Shown one piece after another: positions 21,390-32,780 of a stretch of DNA of 33,500 nt; position 1 is the stretch's first letter, and each line of letters opens with the position of its first letter. The notes under the pieces were generated by a model. The model was not told where the DNA came from. It searched no databases and saw only the letters and a program-made list of their open reading frames with translations. Both the position numbers and the translations under genes were made by a program. Source of the stretch: Cryptomeria japonica (Eukaryota > Streptophyta > Pinopsida > Cupressales > Cupressaceae); assembly GCF_030272615.1 (NCBI RefSeq), contig NC_081406.1:219428997-219462496 (forward strand), written 5' to 3'.

Positions 21390-23230
21390 CCTATAGCTTG
21401 CTAAAACAATCTTTGCAATTATCTTGGCTTCCTCAAGCCTTGTTGGGAATATATTTCTTATGTCTTTAAGCATTATGGGATTTATTGCATCCATTATCTA
21501 TTAAATCATTTATCATTTATTTGTCTATTTTCCTTTTGATCTATCTATCGATCTAGTTGTTGTGGAGATGAAAAATCCAAAAGAAGGAATTGACTGAGGC
21601 AAGTTTCCAAAAAACCCCAAACATTTTTCCTCTTCTTCCTCTATGTAGGTTTATTTGAAACACTCAAATGCATAAAGGCTTGCTTGTGCTTATTTATTTA
21701 ATTTCTATTTATTTTGTTATCTAGGTTTTCTATTATATATCTAACTTCTGGGTTTTGTGGATCAATCAAAGTATAGAGCTGGAATTTTGCTATTTTTTGA
21801 GTGTGTCTATTGTGGTCCATACAAGACTACAACAAGTTGTGTGGAGGTCCATGTGTTGCATTGGCATCCTTGGCCAAGATGCTAATATTTTTACTAGTTG
21901 GGGATATTTGAATGTATGTTGTGAAATTGGTTCTCAAAAGAATATAGCTTTCCTTCTTAGGGTCAAATTTCCTCCATTACAGTCATGTATTATTCCAATA
22001 ACATTATAGTTTTTTACATGATATATTATGCAACAATACACATAAAGAATGCATTATTCTTGTAAATTAAAACATTATGTAGGATTGTCTATTTTTTGTA
22101 CTATGTGCTTTGTTTGTTACATTATCAAGTATTGAGTACATATGAATGTTTAGTGTTTTCTTATTATCAAAATTCATTTTAATAAAATTATAATGTGTTG
22201 CATACAATACAAATACTACATACATAAAGGTTGACCAAAATGTTTAATTAAGAATCAAAGTACATGAAAATACATTGTCTCTAGAGTGATGTTTCATAAA
22301 TTGATAACTAGTGCAGTGGCATATATTGACACTTATATAAACTTATGTGTCTTCCTTAATAACTATCATACATCAAATTTTATACGTGCAAAAAAAATTA
22401 CATTGAAGTTCAAGAAGTCACAAAATTCTTCATTTTTGCTCTTGTCCTTCAAAATATTTATAAGTTTTTTTGTTCCATGATGCTAAATGAATAGTTCAAT
22501 AAAATTTATAATCATTGTATTTTCACTCATGATGTCAATAAATGGTTCACCATAGAACTTCAAACTATATGTATAGGAAAATAAAATGTGTGGGTATCAA
22601 TAAAGCCAATAAATGTATTATTAAATTTATTAATTTCATATAAATGTAATATTAAATTTATCAATTTCATACAAATGTAAGGTTAAAATTATTAATTTAG
22701 TCTAACCTATCATTATCAAATCTATTACAATACCATAGTCATGCATTAATTCTAATTTTAGTTTTTGCATGCATGGAATTATCTATGTCAAATTGAACTT
22801 ATGTACAATTATTTATGTCAAATTGAAACTATCATCTATAGTAATATGAGTCATTCACAAAATAAATCTTAATGTCCAATATAATATATTTGATTCTACA
22901 AAGACTTGTAATTCTTCATTTTGAATAGTTAAATAGATAACATACCACATAAACACAATAAATAATTAATTCTTATATAAGTTAAATTGATTTTGAAGGG
23001 ACCAAAAGTCTATACATTAGAAATCCATAACATGTCATCAACCACCAAATCCCTAACCTTTGTAGAGGCAAAATCACTATGAAAAAGTCCTAACATAAGG
23101 AAAAAGCTTTATGTTAATATCAACGAGGGGCTTTGATGACTCTAAAACCTTTTTACTGTGTAAGTCAAGACTTGGAGAAGTCCATAAATTCTTGAGTCTA
23201 TGGATCAAACCCATCAAAGATTTAAAAAAA
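21389..23230. other. AT-rich spacer with small tandem repeats
   Basis: No gene supported. Around 22611-22700 a unit of about 41 bp (AAATGTAATATTAAATTTAT...) occurs about 2.5 times. Near 22779 and 22808 the phrase TTATGTCAAATTGAA recurs. Confidence 0.5.
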
Positions 23231-23244
23231 TATTCATTATCTTA

Positions 23245-23302
23245 TGATTATGCAGAATGTATAAAAAATATATGATTATGCAGAATGTATAAAAAAATAT
23301 AA
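23245..23302. repeat. Tandem duplication of about 28 bp
   Basis: ATGATTATGCAGAATGTATA followed by A/T bases occurs twice in a row. Confidence 0.85.
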
Positions 23303-23358
23303 GACTCGGTAATTTCCCTCCCTTCTGCACAATCCCCCTTCATTATTCTTCGGTTTAA

Positions 23359-24066
23359 TTATGGAAAAATTGTAGAGACAATAAGTTAGGATGATCAAAG
23401 GCATGTCCAAATCGATAGGGAAATGGAAAGAGCTTTGCAATTGACTTCAATAGTAAAAGTTGCAAAGATCAAGAGTTCAAGCTTGAGGATGTTATTTGGC
23501 TTGAAAATTTGAGAGAAGGGTTTTCAAATGAGATAAAAATGATCTTAATAGGTGTAGAGATCAAAGAACGAGTTGTTACAAGAAGTTCTAGGTAAGAAAG
23601 GCATTACAAATTGCATTGGGAAGATAATTAATTATGAATTATTTTCCTTTCATACCATACAAAACTAAGTAAGTAATGAAAGATGTTAATAGAAGTTCAT
23701 TCTAAAGTATCACAATTTACCAACAACTAGTCACCTCTAGTTTGAGCATGGATAAATTCTATAGAGACAATGAGTTAGAATTATCAATGGCCGTGTCAGA
23801 ATTTATAGTAAAAGGGAAGCAAGTTTTCAAGTGACTTCAATAGTGAATTTGTAGAGTTCAAGAGTTCAAAAGCTTGAGGATGCTAGTTGGCTTGAAAATT
23901 TGAGAAGAGTTGCCAAGTGAGATATAAATGAGCTTAATAAATATGGTAGGTAAAAAGAATGAGGTTTATCAAAGAAGTTCTAGGTGAGACAAGCATTACA
24001 AAATGGATTAAGAAAACAAAACATCCTAAATCCTTTTCTTCTTTCATATTATATTACAAAGTAACA
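23359..24066. repeat. Diverged tandem duplication, period about 390 bp
   Basis: Unit 1 (about 23359-23690) and unit 2 (about 23750-24066) share, in order, GAGACAAT(A/G)AGTTAG, GACTTCAATAGT, AAGAGTTCAA, TTGGCTTGAAAATTTGAGA, AAGAAGTTCTAGGT and GCATTACAAA. Both contain short codable phrases (LEDVIWLENLREG versus LEDASWLENLRR), so the unit may descend from a coding sequence, but both copies are broken. Confidence 0.75.
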
Positions 24067-24515
24067 CAAATTTGTTACTTGGAGCAAACAAACAATTTCA
24101 ACATTACTGCAGTGATTACCAAACCATTGTGTCGTAAATGAAACTATCATAATAAGTATGAAAATCTTCATAATTTTTATAAAACCAGGCCTTAATATAC
24201 ACACACTAAGCAACATATTAAGCGTAGAGAATGTCAGTCAATTCTGATTGTTTAATGCTTTTAAATCTAGAAATCAAACCTTAATGTGTGTGATTTAAAC
24301 CTTCTGATAAAACCATTGACACAATTTCACAACATTAGAGCAACCAAGGCATGGAAAGTTTAAGGGAATATTAAGGGAAACTACAAGAACAATCTAAAGA
24401 TATACAGACTCGGGGGTCTAGCCGGGTCTATCTTGAATACTGTGCTATAAAACAGTTTGCTTAGAATAGTTCAACCCATACAACATGGTGCAAAAACTAC
24501 GAGCAAATTCAAGTC

Positions 24516-24614
24516 CGGACCGTGGTGCTAATACATGTACTTTTGACCGATTATATGTGTTGAATGGTTACTTATTCACGCGGTAGTTTTATGCGGACCG
24601 TGGTGCAAATACAT
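24516..24614. repeat. Direct repeat of about 20 bp upstream of the RLP pseudogene
   Basis: CGGACCGTGGTGC(T/A)AATACAT occurs at 24516-24536 and 24594-24614, 78 bp apart. It might be a duplicated binding site or a short insertion footprint. Confidence 0.7.
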
Positions 24615-24619
24615 CCATT

Positions 24620-24753
24620 GTCTATCCAGCACCCAGATTTATCATTTGATTGTATTTTTTAAATAATTAAAAATTAAAATACAATGTGTTTTTTTTTTCC
24701 AACTAATTATTAAATTATTAAATACAATGGTAAATTTTGAATGTTGGATAGAC
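24620..24753. mobile_element. MITE-like hairpin element, 134 bp
   Basis: GTCTATCCAGCACCCA at the left and its imperfect inverse ending TGTTGGATAGAC at the right continue into long AT-rich complementary arms (TTGTATTTxxTAATAATT on both sides). Most of the 134 bp folds into one hairpin. I cannot define a clear target duplication, so the superfamily is open. It ends 137 bp upstream of the RLP start codon. Confidence 0.65.
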
Positions 24754-24835
24754 GTTGCCCTAGTTTTATATGAGTTGAAATTGGCCGTGTTTTGCAAGGC
24801 TGCCCTGCCCTCATGACTACGTCAATCTCTTACTT

Positions 24836-24846
24836 GTATAATATGC
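24836..24846 (+). promoter_or_regulatory. Putative TATA box of the RLP gene
   Basis: TGTATAATATGC lies about 50 bp upstream of ATG 24891, a plausible TATA position for a short leader. A TGACTACGTCA phrase, bZIP-like, lies about 20 bp further upstream. Motif-based only. Confidence 0.35.
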
Positions 24847-24890
24847 TCTACTCTCACTACACAACATACCTCTAACCTTTTTTATTTGCA

Positions 24891-27397
24891 ATGGCTTTTC
24901 CTATGGTTAAGTTCACTACTAGTACTGTGTTTTTAATCATCCTCTTCGCCAACCCATATATCTGTGTATGCAGGTGTCCTCCCCAGGAATATGAAGCCCT
25001 TCTTTCCTTTAACATCACCTTCCCCGTGGAATATGGCAATATACCATGGGGAAATGGAACAGACTGCTGCAAGTGGTATGGTATAGAATGCGACCAGCAC
25101 AAGAACCATGTGGTGGGGATAGATTTAGTAAGATCATTTGAGGAAAAAGCAGAAAGAGGAGTCATATTTGACAACCTGTGCAAGCTTCCTTTTCTTACAG
25201 AGATACGCATATCTAACATGGCCGTTACAGGTTCCTTTTCCTTCATGCTTGGGAAATCTCCATTATCTTAAGGATTTAACTATTGTCAGGAATGGGTTGG
25301 TTGGGGTAATAACCCTTAGCATTTGTATGCTCGTAAATCTCACTAATCTTGAACTCGAAGGGAACCAACAGAGTGGAAGTCTCCCAATTTGTCTCAACAA
25401 TCTTTCTTCTTTGAGTACTCTCTCCCTTTCCAAGAATCGACTAAGTGGCCAAATCCCATTTACATGGGGCAATCTCTCTTTGCTTTGGAAATTGGATGTT
25501 TCCTTCAACCAATTGGGTGGGACTCTTCCCTTGTCATTTGCAGGGCTGTCATCCCTTACTGACCTCTACGCCAATGGAAATATATTTAATGAGAGTACCC
25601 CTTCTTGGGCCTTACCATCCTCTATTAAATATCTCTCCCTTTCACTAAACCATGAGCTCACAATTTCAGAGTCTTTTTTCTATAACCTTACAAATTTATG
25701 GGTTTTCTCTCTATCCAATTGCACACTTAATATTAGTACATCCTGGATTCTCAACTTCCAGCTCGGTGGGTTAGAACTTGTGTCATGTAAGATGGACGGT
25801 TAAATTCCACCATGGATATCAACTCAGTTCTCGTTGGATTCCTTGACATTATCTAACACCGGTCTTGTTGGAGAAATTCCCTCTTGGTTATGGGCTATGA
25901 CTGCTTCCTTTAATGAACTAAATATCTCACGGAATCATCCGCAGGGGCCACTTTTTCCAAATGGTCCGAAATCTCATATCTCAGTCTTGGATATATCTAA
26001 CAATGCATTAACTGGACAATTGCCTTCCGTGTGGCCAATAATTAAAGGGACATTTTTTGTGGTATCCTATTATATTGATACTCAATGACAATTTGTTCAC
26101 CGGCAACATTCCTCCAAGCTTGTGCAATTCATCTGTATGGCTAAAGTTAAATCTTGAAAACAACAAATTTGATGTAATGATCCCTTGGTGTTTAATCAAA
26201 GAGGGATCACCGGTTCAAGACTTAATTTTAGGAAGTAATAGTCTGGAGGGAAGGATGCCTCAAGGACTAATCTTCTCGTCTAGGATCCAGTCCTTGGTGA
26301 TAAAATATAATCAACTCAGTGGAACCTTCCTTCCCTCATTCACCAATGATACACTTTTACAAGTACTTGATATTGGGCACAACAAATTCACAGGACATCT
26401 TCCAAAGTCAATTGGAAATCTTTCGTCTCTTCAAGTGCTGGTGATGAAGGACAATCAGTTCAGTGGTAACATTCTTTCAGAAATTGGTGACCTGAAGCAA
26501 CTCCAGATCTTAGACCTTTCCTCCAACATCTTATCAGGCTCTATTCCGCACAACATTATATTTTTATAAGCAATGGCTGTAGCAAGAGAGGATGGCTGTA
26601 TGTTGCAGAGTGAAGCGAACTATGGGGTCAATGGAATCACGGTATCTTCTCTTGGTGGATTGGACATGAATTCCAAAGGTACATAACTATACTACCCATA
26701 TATTCTTTCCACACTCGCATAGATCTCTCCAGCAATTAATTGAATGGAGATGTTCCTCTTGATTTTGGAAAGTTGAAGGGCTTGAGGTTCCTGAATTTGT
26801 CCATGAACAATCTTAGTGGAATTATTCTACCTAGTTTGGGGGATATGAGTTAACTGGAATCGTTGGACCTTTCTTCAAACAAACTTTCGGGAAATATTCC
26901 TTCAGAGCTTCAATCTCTAAGTTATTTGGGATAAATTGAATTTATCCTACAACAATCTATTTAGAAATATACCACAAGAAGGACAGATGATCACATTTGA
27001 AAATACATCATGCCCTGGAAATCCAAGTTTGCAGGGATGCCCGCATCCAAAGAATTGCTTTTGGCCTAAGTTTGCACCACCTCCTTCTATTAGTGATGGT
27101 GAAGATAAAGATGAAGAGGGGAGAGAGCAAATACCCTGGTATGAAAGTGGACTAGGATGGTCATATGGAGCAGGCTTTTTGAGTGTAGTAGTGTTATTAC
27201 TTTTAGTAGGAGAGAGGTGGAGAAAGAAATATTTCAAGTTTCCTTTCTTATGTAATAGGAAGGAAATTTCTCCATCAGAATTGAGGCAAAAATGGGCTTT
27301 GAGCAAACATTTTATTTTATGTTCTGTTGAAAAAAAACATATTGTGACATGCTTGCATAGAATTAAAATTATTGTTGACCTTCTATTTAATATGTAG
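24891..27397 (+). pseudogene. Leucine-rich-repeat receptor-like protein (RLP), multiply broken
   Basis: Pieces in order make a typical plant LRR-RLP of about 830 codons. There is a signal peptide (residues 1-27, FLIILFANPYICVC), an N-terminal cap with DCCKWYGIECD, then many LRRs (LPICLNNLSSLSTLSLSKN; NIPPSLCNSSVWLKLNLENN). Next come the island before the last repeats (AMAVAREDG...GVNGITV), terminal LRRs, an acidic juxtamembrane stretch (DGEDKDEEGRE), one membrane helix (GFLSVVVLLLLVG, about 27172-27213) and a short basic tail. There is no kinase. RLPs of this type are plasma-membrane sensors in defence or development, usually working with partner kinases. Lesions: frameshifts near 25236 (T run), 26053 (T run), 26718 and 26934; stops at 25801, 26567, 26684, 26737, 26851 and 26932, several of them TAA where CAA is expected. 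The start was chosen by the signal peptide. Identification is firm; function is lost. Confidence 0.94.
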
Positions 27398-27574
27398 ACT
27401 TATTTGTATTTAATATTATTTAAAAAAAAATATTAATTGAGACCACGATTAATCTATTATATAGTAACATCGAATGGAACAATGATTTTAGTTAAGCTTG
27501 TTTCAAAACATTTCTACAAGTTTTAAATAAAGCATTAGGTGCCAAAGAGATATCTTTCCAAGAGTATTATGAAG
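27398..27574. other. AT-rich spacer after the RLP pseudogene
   Basis: No feature supported; presumably old 3' flank. Confidence 0.5.
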
Positions 27575-28005
27575 TTAATCTAGCATATCATACCCCTTAG
27601 TTGTAGTTTGATTTACATAACCAACTATATGATGATTAGGAATAATATTAAATGTATCACACAAAGATGTTAAGGCCATATGAATAAGATCATCATAACA
27701 TGTATGGGGAATAGTATCAATAATCGTATCTATGCCGTGTGCAACCACAGTGGTAGATATAACTGCATTGCATAAAGTATCCATCATCTATAAGGGTTTC
27801 AATAGAGAGAGGTCATAAATGTCCAACACCAAATATGTATCATGAATCAAATCATGTGATGGAAAGGCATTCAAATATAACATATCATTATGCCAAGAAT
27901 ATCACTATAGTAATATATAGAAGCACAAACATAATGAGACTCGTAGATGAGTGAAGGAGTATGTGCACCAAGATGGTGCACAAAAAGGGAGTCAAAAGTG
28001 GCCAT
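27575..28005 (-). pseudogene. Small unrecognised coding fragment
   Basis: On the minus strand ATG 28005 opens MATFDSLFVHHLGAH, continuing to about 27888 (YYYSDILG). A 1-base shift leads into NDMLYLNAFPSHDLIHD, one TAG at 27788 (CAG expected) follows, and the frame then runs to 27575. Together this is about 143 codons. Composition is protein-like (His, Asp, Tyr spread evenly). The stretch D-S-L-F-V-H-H-L-G-A-H loosely resembles D-L-F-W-M-H-N-S-G-A-H of the E3 protein, but the match is short and may be chance. No known family is recognised. Confidence 0.4.
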
Positions 28006-28840
28006 TTTTCTTTTCTAAAATAAACTAAACCTCAACATGGAAGAGTAATTTGAGACTAATTATGCACTCAAAATTTGAAGATACCAAAAGAATAAGAATT
28101 GTAATACTCTTAATCTACTTTCTAAACTACAATTTTTTTTCAAAAATAGATAATAATAAGACATGTCCAATGCTTCATGCACACAAAAGTGTTTCTATTT
28201 TTTTCAGCAAAATATAGCATAGTGTTTGGTGTGTGCCTCTCAATTTTTTTAGTTGCATTTTGTATTTTAGAAAACTCATTGGTAGAAATATAGTTAAGAG
28301 TGAGCACTAGAAGTTGTATATTTATGTAAAAAAATTTCTTTCTATGATTTTTCAAAGTTCATGTATCTTGAAAATCACATCAAACAAGCATGTGTGCCAC
28401 ATAACTTGCACTAAAATAATAAAAAATATATTCAAATAAAATAAAAAATCCAATGTGTAAAAAATGAAGTGTAGAACATTATTATATTTTTTTTTCATAT
28501 TTGGACAAGTGGGTCAAAAGTTATTTAAAAATACAACACATGTCTCTAATAATTATAGAAGTTACATTAGTGAAAGAAATAAAAAATAAATATTTTAATG
28601 TTGTTCAAATTTTTATGGTTAGAAAGCTCAGAAGATGTGTGAAATTATGGTGGTAAATTTACTGACTTAATATATTATGTGTAAACCTAATAATGAGCAA
28701 GTTGAGAAAAGAGAATGAAAGAAAAAATCACGTCAAAATGAGGCAAATGAACCATCCAAGCCTAAGTACAAGTCAAAACGTGTACATTTTATTTGAATAA
28801 AAAACATGTACATATTTTGCTCACATAAAGTTATTAAAAG
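28006..28840. other. AT-rich spacer
   Basis: No gene or repeat supported. Confidence 0.5.
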
Positions 28841-29430
28841 AACCCTTCACCTAAACCATAACCCCTTAACACCAAACCCTCAATCCTATACACTTAACCT
28901 TAACACCTATATACTTAACCCTAAAATCTATACCGATTACCCTAAACCCTAGGTACCCTATACCCTCAACCCTTTTTTTCAAGGCCTATATGATAAACTA
29001 TCAACCATATACAATCAACCTTAAACCCTATACCCTTAACCCTAAACCATATAACCTCAAACCTAGAAACCCTTTCCCTCAACCCTAGGCCTTAAGCAAC
29101 CAGGTTCAACCCTTTCCGTAAAACCTATGCCCTAGAAGCTATACACTAAACCCTCAATGCTTTTCCTCAAACCTAGGCCCTAGAGGCTATATGCAAAACC
29201 CCCAACCCTATATATTCAATCCTATACCCTATACCGTCAATCCTAAACCCTATACCCTATACCCTATACCCTCAAGCCTAAATTGTATAGAGATGTCATA
29301 TGCCCAAAATCCTATAGGCTAAACCCAAAACTCTATACCCTCAACCCTAAACAATCAATTATATACCCTTAATGATAAACATATCCCTTAAACCTGGGCC
29401 TTAGAGGCTAATGCTAAAACCTCAACCTTG
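28841..29430. repeat. Degenerate telomere-like repeat block
   Basis: About 590 bp is dominated by CCCTAAACC, CCCTATACC, CCCTCAACC and CCCTTAACC units, including a run of four ACCCTAT units near 29248-29272. These are variants of the plant telomere repeat CCCTAAA in one orientation. Drift and interruptions show an old interstitial block, not a chromosome end. Confidence 0.85.
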
Positions 29431-30381
29431 TGCATTTCAATTCCAAAGCATTTACCTAATTCTAAAAATTGATCCACCTAGTAAATTTTTCAATCTGGAA
29501 ATGACATAATTTGATAGCATTTTTTAATAACAAAAAGTAAACCGATGATTAATTCAATAGTATGCGATTTGATAATTATGTATATTGGATTGTAGATGGA
29601 TATTCAACCTACTGCGAGACCTAATGATGTGACTTCTTTATTGGAATGTAGTTGAAATTAATTTTGCCAATAGAGTATGTTTAATTAGATTCAAAATTGT
29701 TAAAAAAGTCTTCATATTAGAGGATATTCGTATATTAGAAATAAGTATACAATTCTTAGTATCTAGCAAAGGCAAGACAACACATTTAATAGAATAGAAT
29801 AGAAGGTTTTTAGTGTATACAAGGTAAAATATAGTTTAGGAGATAATTGATCTAGTTTTTAATTGTCAACAATGTTGAACTTCTACTATTTATTTTGATG
29901 TTGAATTTTTTGTGTTCTCAATCTTATCCTCTTTGAACAAATTTAATAACAAAACTGCTATGAAAGTAATAGTGTACTTAGTTTGAATGTCATTATAAAT
30001 TTTGTATGTTGTTGATTATTTGCAAGAGCTTTCTCTAAGTTGTAAATTTAACTAGACCAATCATATTGTAAGGAAAATAAATGGTTTTTATTAAATTATC
30101 CATTCTAATTATTAAAGTGCAATTAGTAAGTAAACAAGTGTTAGGACTGATAATTGCATTAAATATTTAAAAACTAAATATGAAAAATTGAGGCATTTAG
30201 CTCTTGAACTTATGATGGAAGAATGATATTGAATTGATTTATCATTGCTACAAATTTATGTGGCAAAATATATAAAATCTAAGAAAACTCTTCAGTTCAA
30301 TCTTAGGTGTTAGGATATTAAATCTTAAATGACGTGGACTTGATTTAAGGTGTGGAATTGAATTCTAGTGCATGGGATCAA
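29431..30381. other. AT-rich spacer
   Basis: No gene, RNA or repeat that I can support. Confidence 0.5.
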
Positions 30382-32542
30382 TTTATTTGAATGTATGCTT
30401 GAAAAGTTGATCACCTTTACCTCCTCTAGATGAACTTGTCAAGGTAGTGTCTAAGGACAATGTTTAGGAGTTTGTTGTCTTCATAAGTGAACTTATCAAG
30501 GTGGTGTCAAAACCCTTTAGCAAGTCAATTAAAACAATTAATGTTCTTATGCTTCTTGATCTACTTCTGTTGCTATTGTTTCATCATAACCTGCTGCTGC
30601 TCTACAACAACCTCACATTGTTCTGTTACAACACTCTGTTGGCACTACTGATTGTAACCATGTGGGGTCCCTTCTGATTGATCTCTCTTTTGATGGGCCT
30701 AATGACAACATTGCCTAGACCGTTGTTTCTCGTAGGCAGAAGGGGAAGTCTTCTCCCCTACCCCAACCCCTCCCTTGTTGGGGTTCGGGTGTCTTTCCCC
30801 CCTCCCTTGAGTGGTGTCTTTTTGTTCTCTGGTTGGATATGATTCCTTCCTTGGCTATCTGTCTTTGTTTCTAACTGCCTTTGGGTTGTTGTTATTTTTT
30901 CCAATATCATTTCTCTTGATGTTGCTTGTTTTTTGTTGATATTTTTTGACTATGTTAAGGGTCAATGCCCTAGTTAATGTTGCTTTACTAATAAAAAACA
31001 ATTGGAAATAATAAATACAACACACATAGGCATGTACATGGCCTATCATAATGATGTAATGAATATGGTTCTTTAATGTCCTTTAGAAAATAAAATGTGT
31101 TCTAATGATTTTCTCCTCATAATCACATGAATTGATTGCATAACATAGAAACATGCATTAGGCTGCCTCATAACAACTAGTAGAAAGTGATGGGAAAGTT
31201 GGAATTTGAATTTTGAGTCCTTCCCACATGCCATGGGAGTGAACTAGATCAATCACATGCCACCTGGAGATGAACAAGGAGGCTAAAATAGTAATCTTGA
31301 GTCAATAAGTAATTAATGGAAATGTGAATTGGTGGTGCAATAATGATGAATTAATAGAGAATGTATGAGAATAGGTGTAAATGAAGATGGATAAACATTG
31401 GTCGAGACAAACCAAGCACAAGAGTATGCCAGTTGTTGATGTATTATTATACTTAAGGCACTTCACGAAGATGGGCAAAAAACTAAAAGAGAAATGAAAA
31501 TAGTATGTAAATTTCACGAGCGGCAGCTCCCTCATATGATATAATTTTAGATTCACAATACTTCTAATCAATAAGTACCAAAAGACAAACAAGAAAATAT
31601 AGAAAGAAAATAAAGAAATTCTATTGTGAATATAAGAACACAACAATTCCTAAAGAAATCACGAAACCACACAGACTTTCAATCCAAGAAAACAAGAAGA
31701 GCAAGTAAAGAACAACCAAATAAATAACTAATTGAACATAAGAACAATCAGCTTCATGAAAAATATGACATGGGAACAACAATTTCTCTTAAATATTAAA
31801 AGAAAATTAAATCTCAAATACTCCAACAATCCCCATACGTACAAGCAAAACTTTATTTTATAACTATTCCCCCGACCCTGCAATTGTTTGTTGAAATTAT
31901 TTCTTTATTTAATTTGGAAAGACTCCCCGAATTTCCCTTCAATTTTTCTGTATGCCTCCTCTATGGATAGATTGAGAATGTGAAAGAAATTTATTGCACT
32001 TAAATTTTTTTGGTCCAATAAAGCTCCATGGCAAACATGATCAACATGCTTTCATTAGTTGTATATAATGAGAGCAACATATGGCTAAGGATAAAAATGT
32101 TTCACAATAAAATGATACGAACAACACTTGTTGTCTGTGGCCGCCCAAAACTTTATTCTTGTTGACATTTTCAAACATTCTCGACATAAAACTTCATTTT
32201 AAATCATCAACTCTGGAGAAAGGAATGAGAGCAAAATCATCAACATTCTCACAAAAACCCTCAACCTTGGTCCAAGTAAGATCATATGAAAACTCGATGG
32301 TGAATGGAACTTGTGTGCAGGAAGTGTCAAAATATCTTCCATCTTGCCTTTTAGGCATTATATTTCATTTTAAAAATCATGGTAGCAGATTTTAGTGCAG
32401 GCTAAAATTCAATGCAAATTACAAAAGTAAATGATATTGTTTTTAAAAAGGATATATTAATTCATCTCGTTTTCTTCGGTATGAGTGGCTCATCAAAATC
32501 TACAAAATCATACATACAATGAGTAGCTAATGCTTCAATAAT
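30382..32542. repeat. Dispersed repeat, copy B
   Basis: It aligns with copy A (7327-9903 plus 18607-18680) in the same orientation. It lacks the two extra copy A segments and E3, and carries a LINE-like insertion at 30540-30994. No coding motif or terminal repeat identifies its class. The pair gives an unoccupied reference for both insertions. Confidence 0.85.
30540..30994 (+). mobile_element. LINE-like (non-LTR) insertion with target duplication
   Basis: About 455 bp, with AAAACAATT on both sides (30531-30539 and 30995-31003). It ends in ACTAATAAAAAA. Copy A lacks it and reads through the same point near 7506-7520. A codable phrase (DGPNDNIA then TVVSRRQKGKSSP) resembles the low-complexity linker of plant LINE ORF1, and the T-rich 3' part with a terminal A run fits a LINE tail. 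It could be a truncated or internally deleted LINE, or a SINE sharing a LINE tail. Confidence 0.7.
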
Positions 32543-32780
32543 AACAGCGGTAAATACATAATAAAGAGTTTTAACCAATCTAAAAATATTGCCCTAGGCT
32601 AAACCATATTCGATTATGCCAAAAACCAACTAAGACATAAACCTAAAACCAAAATATACAGAGTCTTTCCCAAAACCATACCATTTGAAAAATGATTCAA
32701 AAACTATTCTATCTAAATTGATAATTTGGAAAACCTATTAACCAAACCCAACCATGAAGCTTGCATATTGAAGAAGATCG
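32543..32780. other. AT-rich spacer
   Basis: Nothing supported. Confidence 0.5.

Noticed and set aside
21243-21494. Open frames of Cys-Val, Thr-His or Arg-Glu repeats on both strands
   Set aside because: They translate the (TC)n(CA)n microsatellite.
28841-29430. CRISPR-like or true telomere end
   Set aside because: Units drift and have no regular unique spacers, and unique DNA lies on both sides; it is an interstitial degenerate telomere-type block.
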